Shown here: in pieces, positions 1-6,004 of the stretch
Layout: every line of letters starts with the position of its first letter
How positions within the stretch are numbered: position 1 is the first letter of the stretch
Assembly: GCA_002366635.1 (NCBI GenBank)
Contig: DFBN01000129.1
Span: 1 to 7,950 of the forward strand
Source: Caldifarciminota bacterium UBA3079
GTDB taxonomy: Bacteria; Hydrothermota; Tepidihabitantia; Tepidihabitantales; Tepidihabitantaceae
Direction: 5' to 3'
Length of the DNA: 7,950 bases
Program-made: the position numbers and the translations under genes
Notes under the pieces: model-generated
Databases searched by the model: none
Seen by the model: only the letters and a program-made list of their open reading frames with translations
Told to the model about the DNA's origin: nothing

Positions 1-254
1 AGATAACCAGAAAAGCAACTTGTCAGACGGCAAGTGAAGCAGAAGAATAAACCGGCTGTAAAGCAACCAATAAAGCCGGAGACGTGATGGCTAAAGCAAC
101 CGGCGATGTAATGGGTAATGAAACCGGGAAACAAACGGGTCGAGTAATAGCAATACAAATGACAGTTCAAACCGGTTGAATGATGTCTCGACAAACGGGT
201 TTAACGACTTCTGGAAAAATGTCTTGGGAAAGGATGTTAGAATCGACAAAATAA
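1..254. repeat. Degenerate 12-base tandem repeat array (partial at window start)
   Basis: Cutting the sequence into 12-mers from position 3 gives about 21 units with an approximate consensus A-C/T-C/G-G-G-N-N-N-N-N-A-A. The ACSGG core starts at 51, 99, 123, 135, 171 and 195, with variants at 27, 75 and 111, all in one phase modulo 12. Most units end in AA. Units beginning ACC/ACG often alternate with units beginning ATG (87, 111, 159, 183, 219), which suggests a 24-base higher-order unit. Read in frame 3 the array gives a four-residue periodic peptide (TGxx / MxxQ), but stops lie in that frame at 48-50, 177-179 and 252-254, so it is not one open gene here. It may be a non-coding minisatellite or the decayed 3' end of a gene coding a four-residue repeat. 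The array continues upstream of the window. The period is directly visible; the function is unknown. Confidence 0.8.
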
Positions 255-304
255 ACCCTTTGGGGAATGACCCCTGGGTGTCGGTTCTAAAACACCGTTT
301 TCTT
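255..304 (+). terminator. Two overlapping stem-loops, possible weak terminator of an upstream transcript
   Basis: ACCC (255-258) can pair with GGGT (276-279) around an inner GGGG/CCCC stem (262-265 with 271-274). A second stem, GGTGT (277-281) with ACACC (292-296), is followed by GTTTTCTT. The two share bases 277-279, so they exclude each other. The second resembles a weak intrinsic terminator for a transcript entering from the left, but the stem is only 5 base pairs with a 10-base loop and the T-run is interrupted. This is a tentative call. Confidence 0.25.
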
Positions 305-540
305 AGTTAAGTCCATAAATACCAGGACTTTCCGCCGGTTGGACCATATGCCAGAACCCAGGTATCATAGCTGATTTCTGTTTATAGTATTGTAAACTGA
401 ATTGGAGTTCAGGAATTAAAGAGAGTCAATGTCCATTTCCGCCCGTCGCAATCTGCTGACCGCTGATAGCAGAAAATGAGCATATGCGCAGGACGGGTTC
501 GGAAGCGGCCCCAGAAACCCAAGGGGGTGTGCTATCCCTT
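305..540. other. Intergenic stretch with no recognisable gene
   Basis: I see no tRNA, rRNA or convincing coding sequence on either strand. Minor items are a 6-base inverted repeat AAGTCC/GGACTT (309-314 with 325-330) and a CTGCT/AGCAG pair (453-457 with 468-472). Neither has a clear role. An open frame starting at 476 runs through the promoter and is treated as chance. Confidence 0.6.
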
Positions 541-605
541 ATCCAATTGGATTGCCAGTTTTATCTTGTCAGTTCGATTGCCAGCACCATGGCGAGTGGT
601 GTCAG
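541..605. promoter_or_regulatory. Palindrome plus heptamer cluster just upstream of the S10 promoter
   Basis: ATCCAATTGGAT (541-552) is a perfect 12-base palindrome. It is followed by TTGCCAG (552-558), TTGTCAG (566-572), TTGCCAG (578-584) and a weaker GTGTCAG (599-605). The first and third heptamers extend to an identical GATTGCCAG, with starts 26 bases apart. The group ends about 20 bases upstream of the -35 box, a position suited to an activator or upstream-binding factor. No regulator can be named from the sequence, and chance is possible. Confidence 0.3.
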
Positions 606-623
606 AGAGCAACAGATTAGATA

Positions 624-651
624 TTGACAAGTGCTGGTCTTTCGCTATATT
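624..651 (+). promoter_or_regulatory. Sigma70-type promoter of the S10 cluster
   Basis: A perfect -35 hexamer TTGACA (624-629) and a -10 hexamer TATATT (646-651) are separated by 16 bases. Transcription would start near 657-660, leaving a leader of about 100 bases before rpsJ. It is the best promoter-like sequence in the upstream region, and no comparable site was noticed in the very short gaps further down. It is therefore the likely main promoter of the whole cluster. Confidence 0.75.
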
Positions 652-656
652 ACTCA

Positions 657-759
657 ATTGCGTTAGAAGGACGCAGAGAGTATAGATAGTAAAAAGGCCC
701 TAAGAAAAGTTCTTAGCGGAGTATATGTTTCGTAAGTGAGGTAATATTTTTGTATTGAG
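657..759 (+). promoter_or_regulatory. Structured 5' leader of rpsJ
   Basis: The predicted transcript begins almost at a hairpin, TGCGT (659-663) with ACGCA (671-675), whose 7-base loop contains GAAGG. A second hairpin pairs CTAAGAA (700-706) with TTCTTAG (710-716) and can be extended by CC/GG (698-699 with 718-719) past a bulged C717. No U-run follows it, so it is not an intrinsic terminator. S10 leaders of Gammaproteobacteria are targets of L4 autoregulation, but I see no sequence identity that would prove the same here. The hairpins are visible; a regulatory role is inferred. Confidence 0.4.
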
Positions 760-1083
760 ATGAGTTCAATTAAGAGTACGAAGAAGATAAGGATTAAGCT
801 GAAGGCTTACGACTACCGGGTGCTGGACCAGTCGGCCCGGGACATCGTTGAAGTTGCGAAGCGAACCGGGGCTCAGGTATCCGGGCCGGTGCCTTTGCCG
901 ACTAAAAGGACATTGTTTACTGTGCTTCGTTCGCCCAATGTGGATAAGCGGTCGCGCGAGCAATTCGAGCTCCGGGTGCACAAGCGGCTTATCGAGATTT
1001 CCGATGCTACAACCGATATGGTTGATGCATTGATGAAACTTGAGGTGCCTGCTGGCGTGCAGGTTGAGATTAAGTCGGCATGA
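760..1083 (+). CDS. rpsJ: 30S ribosomal protein S10
   Basis: This 107-residue protein is close to the usual length of about 102. S10 sits in the 30S head and contributes to tRNA binding; in E. coli it is also NusE, a partner of NusB in antitermination. Family marks are [16 protein letters not shown] (8-23), the signature GPVPLPT (42-48) and [16 protein letters not shown] (65-80). The first seven residues are a short lineage-specific extension. The ATG at 760 is the only ordinary in-frame start after the stop at 742-744. Its ribosome binding site is poor: GAGGT at 738-742 is 17 bases away, and only TTGAG abuts the start. It is the first gene of the cluster, directly after the leader. Confidence 0.97.
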   Translation: MSSIKSTKKIRIKLKAYDYRVLDQSARDIVEVAKRTGAQVSGPVPLPTKRTLFTVLRSPNVDKRSREQFELRVHKRLIEISDATTDMVDALMKLEVPAGVQVEIKSA

Positions 1084-1111
1084 ACGGATTTCTTGAGTGC
1101 GAAGTGTGGGT

Positions 1112-1735
1112 ATGAAAGTTATTTTCGGCCTGAGGGGAACGATGACCCAAATCTTTGATGAGCAGGGTCATGTAGTGCCGGTTACGCCGATTGAGGTCGG
1201 CAATGACTGCGTTGTTGTCGCCAAGCGCACCAGAAAGAACAATGGTTACGATGCTTTGCAGTTGGGTTTCGGCGAGGCGAACCTGAAGCGGTTGAACAAA
1301 CCGATGGAGGGTTATTTCAAGCATTCGGGGGTCGAGCCGACAAGGGTTCTTCACGAAGTCCGGATGGACAGCACCGAAGGGTATGAGGTCGGACAGCATT
1401 TGGGTGTGGATTTATTCAAGCCCGGTGATGTGGTGCATGTTGTAGGTCAGACCAAAGGTCGTGGTTTTGCCGGCGGTATGAAGCGGTGGGGATGGCACAG
1501 TGGTCCCAGAACCCATGGTTCGATGTCCCATCGGAGGGTTGGTTCGACTGGTGCCGGGAGTTCACCGGGCCATGTGCTGAAGGGACGACATCTGCCAGGC
1601 CAGTATGGGAACGAACGGGTAACTATCAAAAATCTGCAAGTGGTTAGAGTAGAGCCGGAGAAGGGCGTTCTTTTTATCAAGGGCGCAGTGCCAGGTTACC
1701 ACGGCAGGCTGGTGCTGGTGAAGGGGCGTGGGTAA
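1112..1735 (+). CDS. rplC: 50S ribosomal protein L3
   Basis: L3 is a primary 23S rRNA binder whose long loop reaches toward the peptidyl transferase centre. The protein has 207 residues. The C-terminal half is typical: [13 protein letters not shown] (116-128), [14 protein letters not shown] (134-147), [11 protein letters not shown] (161-171) and IKGAVPG (189-195). ATG 1112 was chosen because MKVIFG aligns with the family start (MKGILG in Thermus). GTG codons at 1097 and 1106 are in frame, and the former would add five residues. The N-terminal motif reads [10 protein letters not shown] where the family usually has GKKIGMTQIF. Position 150, the glutamine methylated by PrmB in E. coli, is serine here. 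The stop shares its last base with the rplD start (TAATG). Confidence 0.96.
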   Translation: MKVIFGLRGTMTQIFDEQGHVVPVTPIEVGNDCVVVAKRTRKNNGYDALQLGFGEANLKRLNKPMEGYFKHSGVEPTRVLHEVRMDSTEGYEVGQHLGVDLFKPGDVVHVVGQTKGRGFAGGMKRWGWHSGPRTHGSMSHRRVGSTGAGSSPGHVLKGRHLPGQYGNERVTIKNLQVVRVEPEKGVLFIKGAVPGYHGRLVLVKGRG

Positions 1736-2358
1736 TGGATGTTCTTGTTGCTAAAGGTGAGGTTAAGCGACAGGTGGAGTTGCCTGAAGCAGTCTTCGGA
1801 CAGAAGGGTGATTCCAGTCTTCTCTGGGAGGCGGTGCGAACTTTCAGAGTCAACCAGCGGCAGGGGACTGCAAAGGCCAAGACCAGGGCCGAGGTTTCGG
1901 GTACAGGCAAGAAGCCTTATCAGCAGAAGCATACGGGCCGGGCACGACACGGCAGCCGGCGTTCGCCAATTTTTGTCGGGGGTGGAGTCTGTTTCGGTCC
2001 CAGGCCCAGAGATTACAGGCTCAGGATGCCCAAGAGGAAACGACGACAGGCTTTGCGGCTTGCACTTTCGGCCCGACACGCAGAAGGTGCGGTCGTGGTA
2101 GTAGAGGATTTCGAATTGGCTGAGCCGAAAACCAAGGCATTTGTGCAGTTTCTTTCTCAGGTCGGGCTTTCAGGCAAGGTTTTACTTCTTGTAGGGTCGG
2201 TTTCAGAAAGCTTGAAGCGGGCGAGTAATAATCTCTTTCGGGTTACGGTAATGCCTTCGGTCCAAGTTAACAGTTACGCGGTTCTGAGTCATGACAAGGT
2301 AGTTTTTACAGAACAGGGACTTGAGCGATTTCTGGCAATGGAAGGTGCGCATGGTTGA
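1735..2358 (+). CDS. rplD: 50S ribosomal protein L4
   Basis: L4 is an early assembly protein with an extended loop lining the exit tunnel. In E. coli it also represses its own S10 operon. The protein has 207 residues, a normal length. The loop region is clear: NQRQGTAKAKTRAEVSG (40-56), GKKPYQQKHTGRARHG (58-73), RRSPIFVGGGVCFGPRPRDY (75-94), then a globular Rossmann-like half rich in Val and Leu. The start ATG 1735 overlaps the rplC stop by one base, and AAGGGG at 1721-1726 gives a Shine-Dalgarno at 8-base spacing. The 3' end overlaps rplW by 8 bases. Whether it autoregulates through the leader at 657-759 cannot be read from the sequence. Confidence 0.97.
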   Translation: MDVLVAKGEVKRQVELPEAVFGQKGDSSLLWEAVRTFRVNQRQGTAKAKTRAEVSGTGKKPYQQKHTGRARHGSRRSPIFVGGGVCFGPRPRDYRLRMPKRKRRQALRLALSARHAEGAVVVVEDFELAEPKTKAFVQFLSQVGLSGKVLLLVGSVSESLKRASNNLFRVTVMPSVQVNSYAVLSHDKVVFTEQGLERFLAMEGAHG

Positions 2359-2638
2359 ACCTACGAGCGTGATACTGGGCGCAGTGGTAACCGAGAAGGC
2401 CGAGCGTTTGAAGACCGATGAGAACAGATACACTTTCAGGGTAGCGCCTGGTGCCAACAAGATTGAGATTCGTCAAGCTGTCGAGATTCTTTTCAAGGTG
2501 CATGTGAGGGATGTCAAGGTAATAAACCTTCTGGGTAAGAAGCGACGGATGGGTATGTTCACCGGCCGTCGGCCCAGTTGGAAGAAGGCGATGGTTGCTC
2601 TGAAGAAGGGCGATTCTATCGAGGCGCTGGAGCGGTAG
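2351..2638 (+). CDS. rplW: 50S ribosomal protein L23
   Basis: L23 sits at the tunnel exit and is the docking site for trigger factor and signal recognition particle. The protein has 95 residues, normal for the family. Family marks are ILGAVVTEKAERL (8-20), NRYTFRVAPGANKIEIRQAV (25-44), the KKRRMGMFTGRRPSWKKA stretch (63-80) and KKGDSIEAL (85-93). ATG 2351 is preferred over an upstream TTG at 2321 because it matches the family N-terminus and has GGAAGGTG just upstream at 2339-2346. The start lies inside the end of rplD, overlapping by 8 bases, which suggests coupled translation. Confidence 0.96.
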   Translation: MVEPTSVILGAVVTEKAERLKTDENRYTFRVAPGANKIEIRQAVEILFKVHVRDVKVINLLGKKRRMGMFTGRRPSWKKAMVALKKGDSIEALER

Positions 2639-2640
2639 CT

Positions 2641-3477
2641 ATGGCTGTCAAGCAGTATCGGCCTACTTCACCCGCGAGGCGTCATTGCAAGGGATTCACT
2701 TTCGAGGAGATTACCAGAAAGAAGCCGCACCGTGCCCTGCTTGTCCCTTTGCGCAAGAAAGGTGGCCGTAACAATCAGGGCAGGATTACTGTTAAGTCAA
2801 GGGGAGGCGGTGAGCGGCGACACTATCGGTTGATAGATTTCAAGCGGAAGAAGCGCGGTGTTCCTGGCAGGATAGCGTCGGTTGAGTATGACCCGAACCG
2901 GTCTTGCCGCATCGCCCTGGTGAGCTATGCGGACGGAGATTATGGCTATATTATTCATCCCGAAGGTCTGAGTGTCGGAGACCGGGTCGGGGCCGGAAGG
3001 AATCTGCCCATCCGGACCGGCAATGCGATGCCGCTTTCCGACATTCCGGCCGGGGTCGAGATTCATAATGTTCAGCTTTATCCCCAGGGCAGGTCCTTTG
3101 TTGTGCGTTCGGCCGGGACATCGGCACAGTTGCTTGCCAAGGAGGATAAGTGGGCAGTAATCAGATTGCCGTCGAGCGAAATCCGGAAGTTTGATTTGGC
3201 CTGTTTTGCCACAATTGGCAGGGTATCAAATGCTGAACATAAGGAGATTTCCCTGGGTAAGGCCGGCCGGGCAAGGCACCGTGGTCGAAGGCCGCGGGTC
3301 AGGGCAGTGGCGATGAACCCGGTTGACCATCCAATGGGCGGTGGTGAAGGTAAGAGTTCCGGGGGGAGACATCCTTGTTCTCCCAATGGGAAACCGGCCA
3401 AGGGGGCGAGAACCAGGAATTTGAAAAGGAAGTCCGGGCAGTTGATTGTCCAGCGGAGAAAGCGGAGAAGGAGATAA
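2641..3477 (+). CDS. rplB: 50S ribosomal protein L2
   Basis: L2 is a primary 23S rRNA binder needed for subunit joining and peptidyl transferase centre assembly. The protein has 278 residues (E. coli 273). The start [14 protein letters not shown] is typical, and GGSD-like GGAG at 2629-2632 supports ATG 2641. The central OB-fold and SH3-like parts carry [12 protein letters not shown] and [12 protein letters not shown]. The C-terminal motif [13 protein letters not shown] begins at residue 225. His230, equivalent to E. coli His229 (mature numbering), is kept, while the following His of Proteobacterial L2 is Met232. I recall this DHPM form, followed by SSGGRHP, from Bacteroidetes/Chlorobi-type bacteria. 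[10 protein letters not shown] has Ala where the signature normally has Gly. The tail is highly basic. The stop overlaps the rpsS start (TAATG). Confidence 0.98.
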   Translation: MAVKQYRPTSPARRHCKGFTFEEITRKKPHRALLVPLRKKGGRNNQGRITVKSRGGGERRHYRLIDFKRKKRGVPGRIASVEYDPNRSCRIALVSYADGDYGYIIHPEGLSVGDRVGAGRNLPIRTGNAMPLSDIPAGVEIHNVQLYPQGRSFVVRSAGTSAQLLAKEDKWAVIRLPSSEIRKFDLACFATIGRVSNAEHKEISLGKAGRARHRGRRPRVRAVAMNPVDHPMGGGEGKSSGGRHPCSPNGKPAKGARTRNLKRKSGQLIVQRRKRRRR

Positions 3478-3761
3478 TGGGACGCTCAATAAAGAAAGGG
3501 CCCTATATCGATGAGAAGCTCTTCCGCAGGATTCGACAGATGTCTGAAACAGACACGAAGCGGACAGTCAAGTCCTATGCACGCAGGAGTGTCATTCCGC
3601 CGGAGTTTGTCGGGTTTACCGTTGCCGTCCATAATGGCAACCGGTTCATCCCGGTCTATATCACCGAAAGGATGGTCGGGCACAAGCTGGGCGAGTTCTC
3701 TCCGACAAGGACTTTCCGAGGTCACTCCGGTCGGAAGAAGAAGGAGGAGAAGAGGCACTAA
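3477..3761 (+). CDS. rpsS: 30S ribosomal protein S19
   Basis: S19 lies in the 30S head, pairs with S13 and contacts the A-site tRNA side and bridge B1a. The protein has 94 residues, the usual length. It begins [12 protein letters not shown] and carries the S19 signature across [19 protein letters not shown] (52-70) followed by [16 protein letters not shown] 3477 was chosen from family alignment; the frame stays open upstream to 3375, but that part only reads through rplB. AAGGAG lies just upstream at 3468-3473. It overlaps rplB and rplV by one base each (TAATG at both ends). Confidence 0.98.
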   Translation: MGRSIKKGPYIDEKLFRRIRQMSETDTKRTVKSYARRSVIPPEFVGFTVAVHNGNRFIPVYITERMVGHKLGEFSPTRTFRGHSGRKKKEEKRH

Positions 3762-4117
3762 TGGAGGCTTATGCCACGACTAGGTATCAACGCGGTTCAG
3801 CCAAGAAGATGGGATTGATTGTTGACCTTATCAGGGGAAAGGATGTCCCCACTGCGCTTCGGGCTCTGGTATTCCTGCCGAAGGCAACCAAAGGACCGGT
3901 GCTCAAAACATTGCGTTCGGCCGTGGCCAATGCTATCAACAAAGCGGGTAAAGCAAAGTTGCACGAAGAGGATTTGATTGTGAAAGAGGCCAGAGCCGAC
4001 CAAGGCCCGGTGCTCAAGCGTTGGCGGCCGGGACCGAGAGGGATGGCATCGGTTATTCGCAAGCGAACAGTGCATGTTCATGTCCGGGTGGCAACTAAGA
4101 AAGGGGTAGAACTTTAG
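3761..4117 (+). CDS. rplV: 50S ribosomal protein L22
   Basis: L22 has a globular domain on the 50S surface and a beta-hairpin reaching into the exit tunnel, where macrolide-resistance mutations occur in other species. The protein has 118 residues, slightly longer than usual. The core LIVDLIRGKDV (15-25) and the C-terminal hairpin region RWRPGPRGMASVIRKRTVHV identify it. The N-terminal motif reads GSAKKMGLIVDL where the family normally has SPRKVRLVADL, a noticeable divergence. ATG 3761 overlaps the rpsS stop by one base; GGAGG at 3743-3747 and GAGG at 3752-3755 lie upstream. The gap to rpsC is one base. Confidence 0.96.
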   Translation: MEAYATTRYQRGSAKKMGLIVDLIRGKDVPTALRALVFLPKATKGPVLKTLRSAVANAINKAGKAKLHEEDLIVKEARADQGPVLKRWRPGPRGMASVIRKRTVHVHVRVATKKGVEL

Positions 4118-4118
4118 T

Positions 4119-4763
4119 ATGGGACAGAAGACTCATCCTATAGGTTTCAGACTCGGTATCACAAAGACCTGGAAGTCGTCCTGGTTCGAAAAGAAGAACT
4201 ATCGGGCTTATCTGCACGAAGACCTGCAGATCCGTCGCTACATCGAGGCAAAACTGTCTGAGGCAATGATTTCGAATACCGAAATCAAGCGTGTGGCCAA
4301 CCGAACTACTATTACCATTTATACCGCACGGCCCGGAGTGGTCTTCGGGACTAAGCGCCAGAATCTTGAAGCGTTGCGCCAGGAGATTAAACAACTGGTA
4401 GGTCGTGATGTCCGGCTTCTCGTTGAGGTAGTGAGGGTGCCTGAACTGGAGTCAAAGCTGGTTGTTCAGAACATCGCACGGCAGTTGGAGCAGCGCGTTT
4501 CACACCGCCGCGCGATGAAACGCGCAGTGATACAGGCGGTGCGTCTTGGCGCGCAGGGAATAAAAGTGATGGTTTCGGGGCGTCTGGGCGGACGGGAGAT
4601 TGCGCGGAGTGAATGGTACCGCGAAGGCCGGGTTCCTCTTCATACACTTAAGGCGGATATCGATTACTACTGTGGTGTCGCGAAGACTACTGCCGGGACA
4701 ATCGGAATCAAGGTCTGGATTTACAAGGGCGATGTATCATCCGCAAACGTAATGAAGGCATAA
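4119..4763 (+). CDS. rpsC: 30S ribosomal protein S3
   Basis: S3 lies in the 30S head at the mRNA entry channel. It has an N-terminal type II KH domain and a C-terminal S3 domain. The protein has 214 residues, typical. It begins [16 protein letters not shown], and the C-terminal domain shows [32 protein letters not shown] and IKVWIYKG. The KH loop, usually GKKG in bacterial S3, reads GTKR at residues 77-80, so the second glycine of GxxG is missing. AAGGGG at 4101-4106 is a plausible, rather distant ribosome binding site. The gaps to rplV (1 base) and rplP (4 bases) place it within one transcript. Confidence 0.98.
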   Translation: MGQKTHPIGFRLGITKTWKSSWFEKKNYRAYLHEDLQIRRYIEAKLSEAMISNTEIKRVANRTTITIYTARPGVVFGTKRQNLEALRQEIKQLVGRDVRLLVEVVRVPELESKLVVQNIARQLEQRVSHRRAMKRAVIQAVRLGAQGIKVMVSGRLGGREIARSEWYREGRVPLHTLKADIDYYCGVAKTTAGTIGIKVWIYKGDVSSANVMKA

Positions 4764-4767
4764 GACT

Positions 4768-5196
4768 ATGTTGATGCCCAAGCGTGTCAAACACCGCAAG
4801 CAGATGAGAGGACGCATGAAAGGCAAAGCCACCGCGGTGAACCGTGTGGATTTCGGTGAATACGGTTTGATGGCGCTTGAACCGACTTGGATAACCGCAC
4901 GACAGATTGAAGCGGCGCGGATTTGTCTGGCCAAGGCTTTGAGGCGTGCGGGCAAGCTCTGGATAAGGATATTCCCGGATAAGCCGGTAACCAAAAAGGC
5001 GGCCGAGTCACGCATGGGCAAGGGCAAGGGTGCACCTGAGTTCTGGGTATGTGTTGTAAAGCCCGGGACAGTGATGTTCGAACTCGGGGGAATACCGAAA
5101 GAGGAAGCACTCAGGGCTTTGTGGCTGGCCGGCAACAAGATGCCGTGCAAGACACGGATTGTTGCGCGTGAAGGGATGAATTATGAGGGCTTCTGA
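4768..5196 (+). CDS. rplP: 50S ribosomal protein L16
   Basis: L16 organises the A-site region of the 50S subunit and contacts tRNA elbows. The protein has 142 residues. It opens [16 protein letters not shown], holds LTAR-like [11 protein letters not shown] (41-51), [13 protein letters not shown] (65-77) and the signature [12 protein letters not shown] (82-93). Arg82 corresponds to E. coli Arg81, the residue hydroxylated by YcfD/RoxA; whether it is modified here is unknown. ATG 4768 has GAAGG at 4754-4758 at 9-base spacing. ATG 4774 is in frame but would remove the typical first two residues. The gene ends inside rpmC, with an unusually long 14-base overlap. Confidence 0.98.
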   Translation: MLMPKRVKHRKQMRGRMKGKATAVNRVDFGEYGLMALEPTWITARQIEAARICLAKALRRAGKLWIRIFPDKPVTKKAAESRMGKGKGAPEFWVCVVKPGTVMFELGGIPKEEALRALWLAGNKMPCKTRIVAREGMNYEGF

Positions 5197-5407
5197 GCTG
5201 CGCGAGATGACCCGGGAAGAGCTCGAGCACAAAACAGTGGAGTTGCGCGGGGAGATGCTCAAGCTCAGGTTGCGCAGGGGGACCGAATCACTGCCGAATC
5301 CTTTAAGGCTGCGGATGCTGCGCCGCGATATTGCTCGCTGTTTGACTGTTATGCGGGAAAAGGAACTGACTGAAGCAGAGAAGCATTCGGAGAAACAAAA
5401 TGGATAG
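5183..5407 (+). CDS. rpmC: 50S ribosomal protein L29
   Basis: L29 is a small two-helix protein next to L23 at the tunnel exit. The protein has 74 residues, somewhat longer than the usual 60-67 because of a charged tail. [17 protein letters not shown] is the standard N-terminus, and [14 protein letters not shown] matches the L29 signature region except for Cys at its last position. The start at 5183 lies inside rplP (14-base overlap) but is supported by AAGGG at 5171-5175 with 7-base spacing and by the family N-terminus. Its own end overlaps rpsQ by 8 bases. Confidence 0.96.
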   Translation: MRASELREMTREELEHKTVELRGEMLKLRLRRGTESLPNPLRLRMLRRDIARCLTVMREKELTEAEKHSEKQNG

Positions 5408-5639
5408 GAAGCGTCGAACCGTTGTCGGAACAGTGAAGTCTGCCAAGATGCAGAAGACCATTGTAGTACTGGTTGAACGGTTGGAGCTTCATCCCAAGTA
5501 TAAAAAGTATATGCGGCGGCGCACCAAGCTGTATGCCCACGATGAACGGGATGAGTGCGAAGCCGGCGACCGTGTTCTTCTGATGGAGACCAGGCCGCTT
5601 TCCAAACTCAAATGCTGGCGGGTTGTAAAGAAGTTATGA
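5400..5639 (+). CDS. rpsQ: 30S ribosomal protein S17
   Basis: S17 is a primary 16S rRNA binder of OB-fold type in the 30S body. The protein has 79 residues, within the family range. [20 protein letters not shown] is the usual opening, followed by [19 protein letters not shown], and the signature [16 protein letters not shown] is intact. GGAG at 5389-5392 with 7-base spacing supports ATG 5400, which lies within the last codons of rpmC. The stop overlaps the rplN start as ATGA (5636-5639). Confidence 0.97.
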   Translation: MDRKRRTVVGTVKSAKMQKTIVVLVERLELHPKYKKYMRRRTKLYAHDERDECEAGDRVLLMETRPLSKLKCWRVVKKL

Positions 5640-6004
5640 TACAGGAGTATAGCAGGCTGAAAGTAGCGGACAATTCCGGGGCCCGTGAGGTGATGGTGAT
5701 TAAGGTTTACGGCGGTTCGCACCGGCGGTTCGGCCGGATTGGAGACAAAATTTTCGTGACGGTGAAGGATGCGATGCCTAATGGAGCGATTAAGTCCGGA
5801 GACAAAGCCAAAGCGGTGGTCGTTCGGACACGCAAGGAGCTCCGCCGTCCTGATGGCAGCTATGTCCGTTTTGATGATAACGCATGTGTGCTGATTGATG
5901 ATAATGGTGAGCCGAGAGGAACAAGGGTTTTCGGGCCGGTGGCGCGTGAACTGAGGGAGCGCCGGTTTACCAAAATCGTATCATTGGCTTCTGAGGTAGT
6001 ATAG
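5636..6004 (+). CDS. rplN: 50S ribosomal protein L14
   Basis: L14 is a 23S rRNA binder that contacts 16S rRNA in bridges B5/B8 and is the target of the silencing factor RsfS in other bacteria. At 122 residues it has exactly the canonical length. It starts [17 protein letters not shown], and the L14 signature spans [15 protein letters not shown] (60-74) and [12 protein letters not shown] (76-87), followed by [17 protein letters not shown] 5636 is chosen over an in-frame upstream start at 5555 that reads through rpsQ. The ATGA overlap with rpsQ and a weak Shine-Dalgarno point to translational coupling. Confidence 0.98.
   Translation: MIQEYSRLKVADNSGAREVMVIKVYGGSHRRFGRIGDKIFVTVKDAMPNGAIKSGDKAKAVVVRTRKELRRPDGSYVRFDDNACVLIDDNGEPRGTRVFGPVARELRERRFTKIVSLASEVV

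Noticed and set aside
1..254. CRISPR array
   Set aside because: The repeat unit is 12 bases, degenerate and without spacers, unlike the 23-47 base direct repeats with unique spacers of CRISPR.
94..306. Minus-strand frame open for about 71 codons across the repeat
   Set aside because: A 12-base period is a multiple of three, so repeat phase alone keeps frames open. There is no supported start and no family resemblance.
566..590. tRNA-like T-loop TTCGATT followed by CACCA
   Set aside because: The flanking bases do not form a T-stem, there is no room for an acceptor stem, and no anticodon or D arm is present.
476..685. 69-codon + strand open frame between the repeat and rpsJ
   Set aside because: It runs through the TTGACA/TATATT promoter, has no good ribosome binding site, resembles no family I know, and has irregular composition.
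2321..2350. Upstream TTG start for rplW
   Set aside because: It would add ten residues reading through rplD, while ATG 2351 matches the L23 N-terminus and has a Shine-Dalgarno.
2578..2640. Upstream extension of rplB
   Set aside because: It reads through rplW; ATG 2641 gives the standard MAVKQYRP start.
4737..5150. 137-codon minus-strand open frame
   Set aside because: It is opposite rplP, with no start signal or family features.
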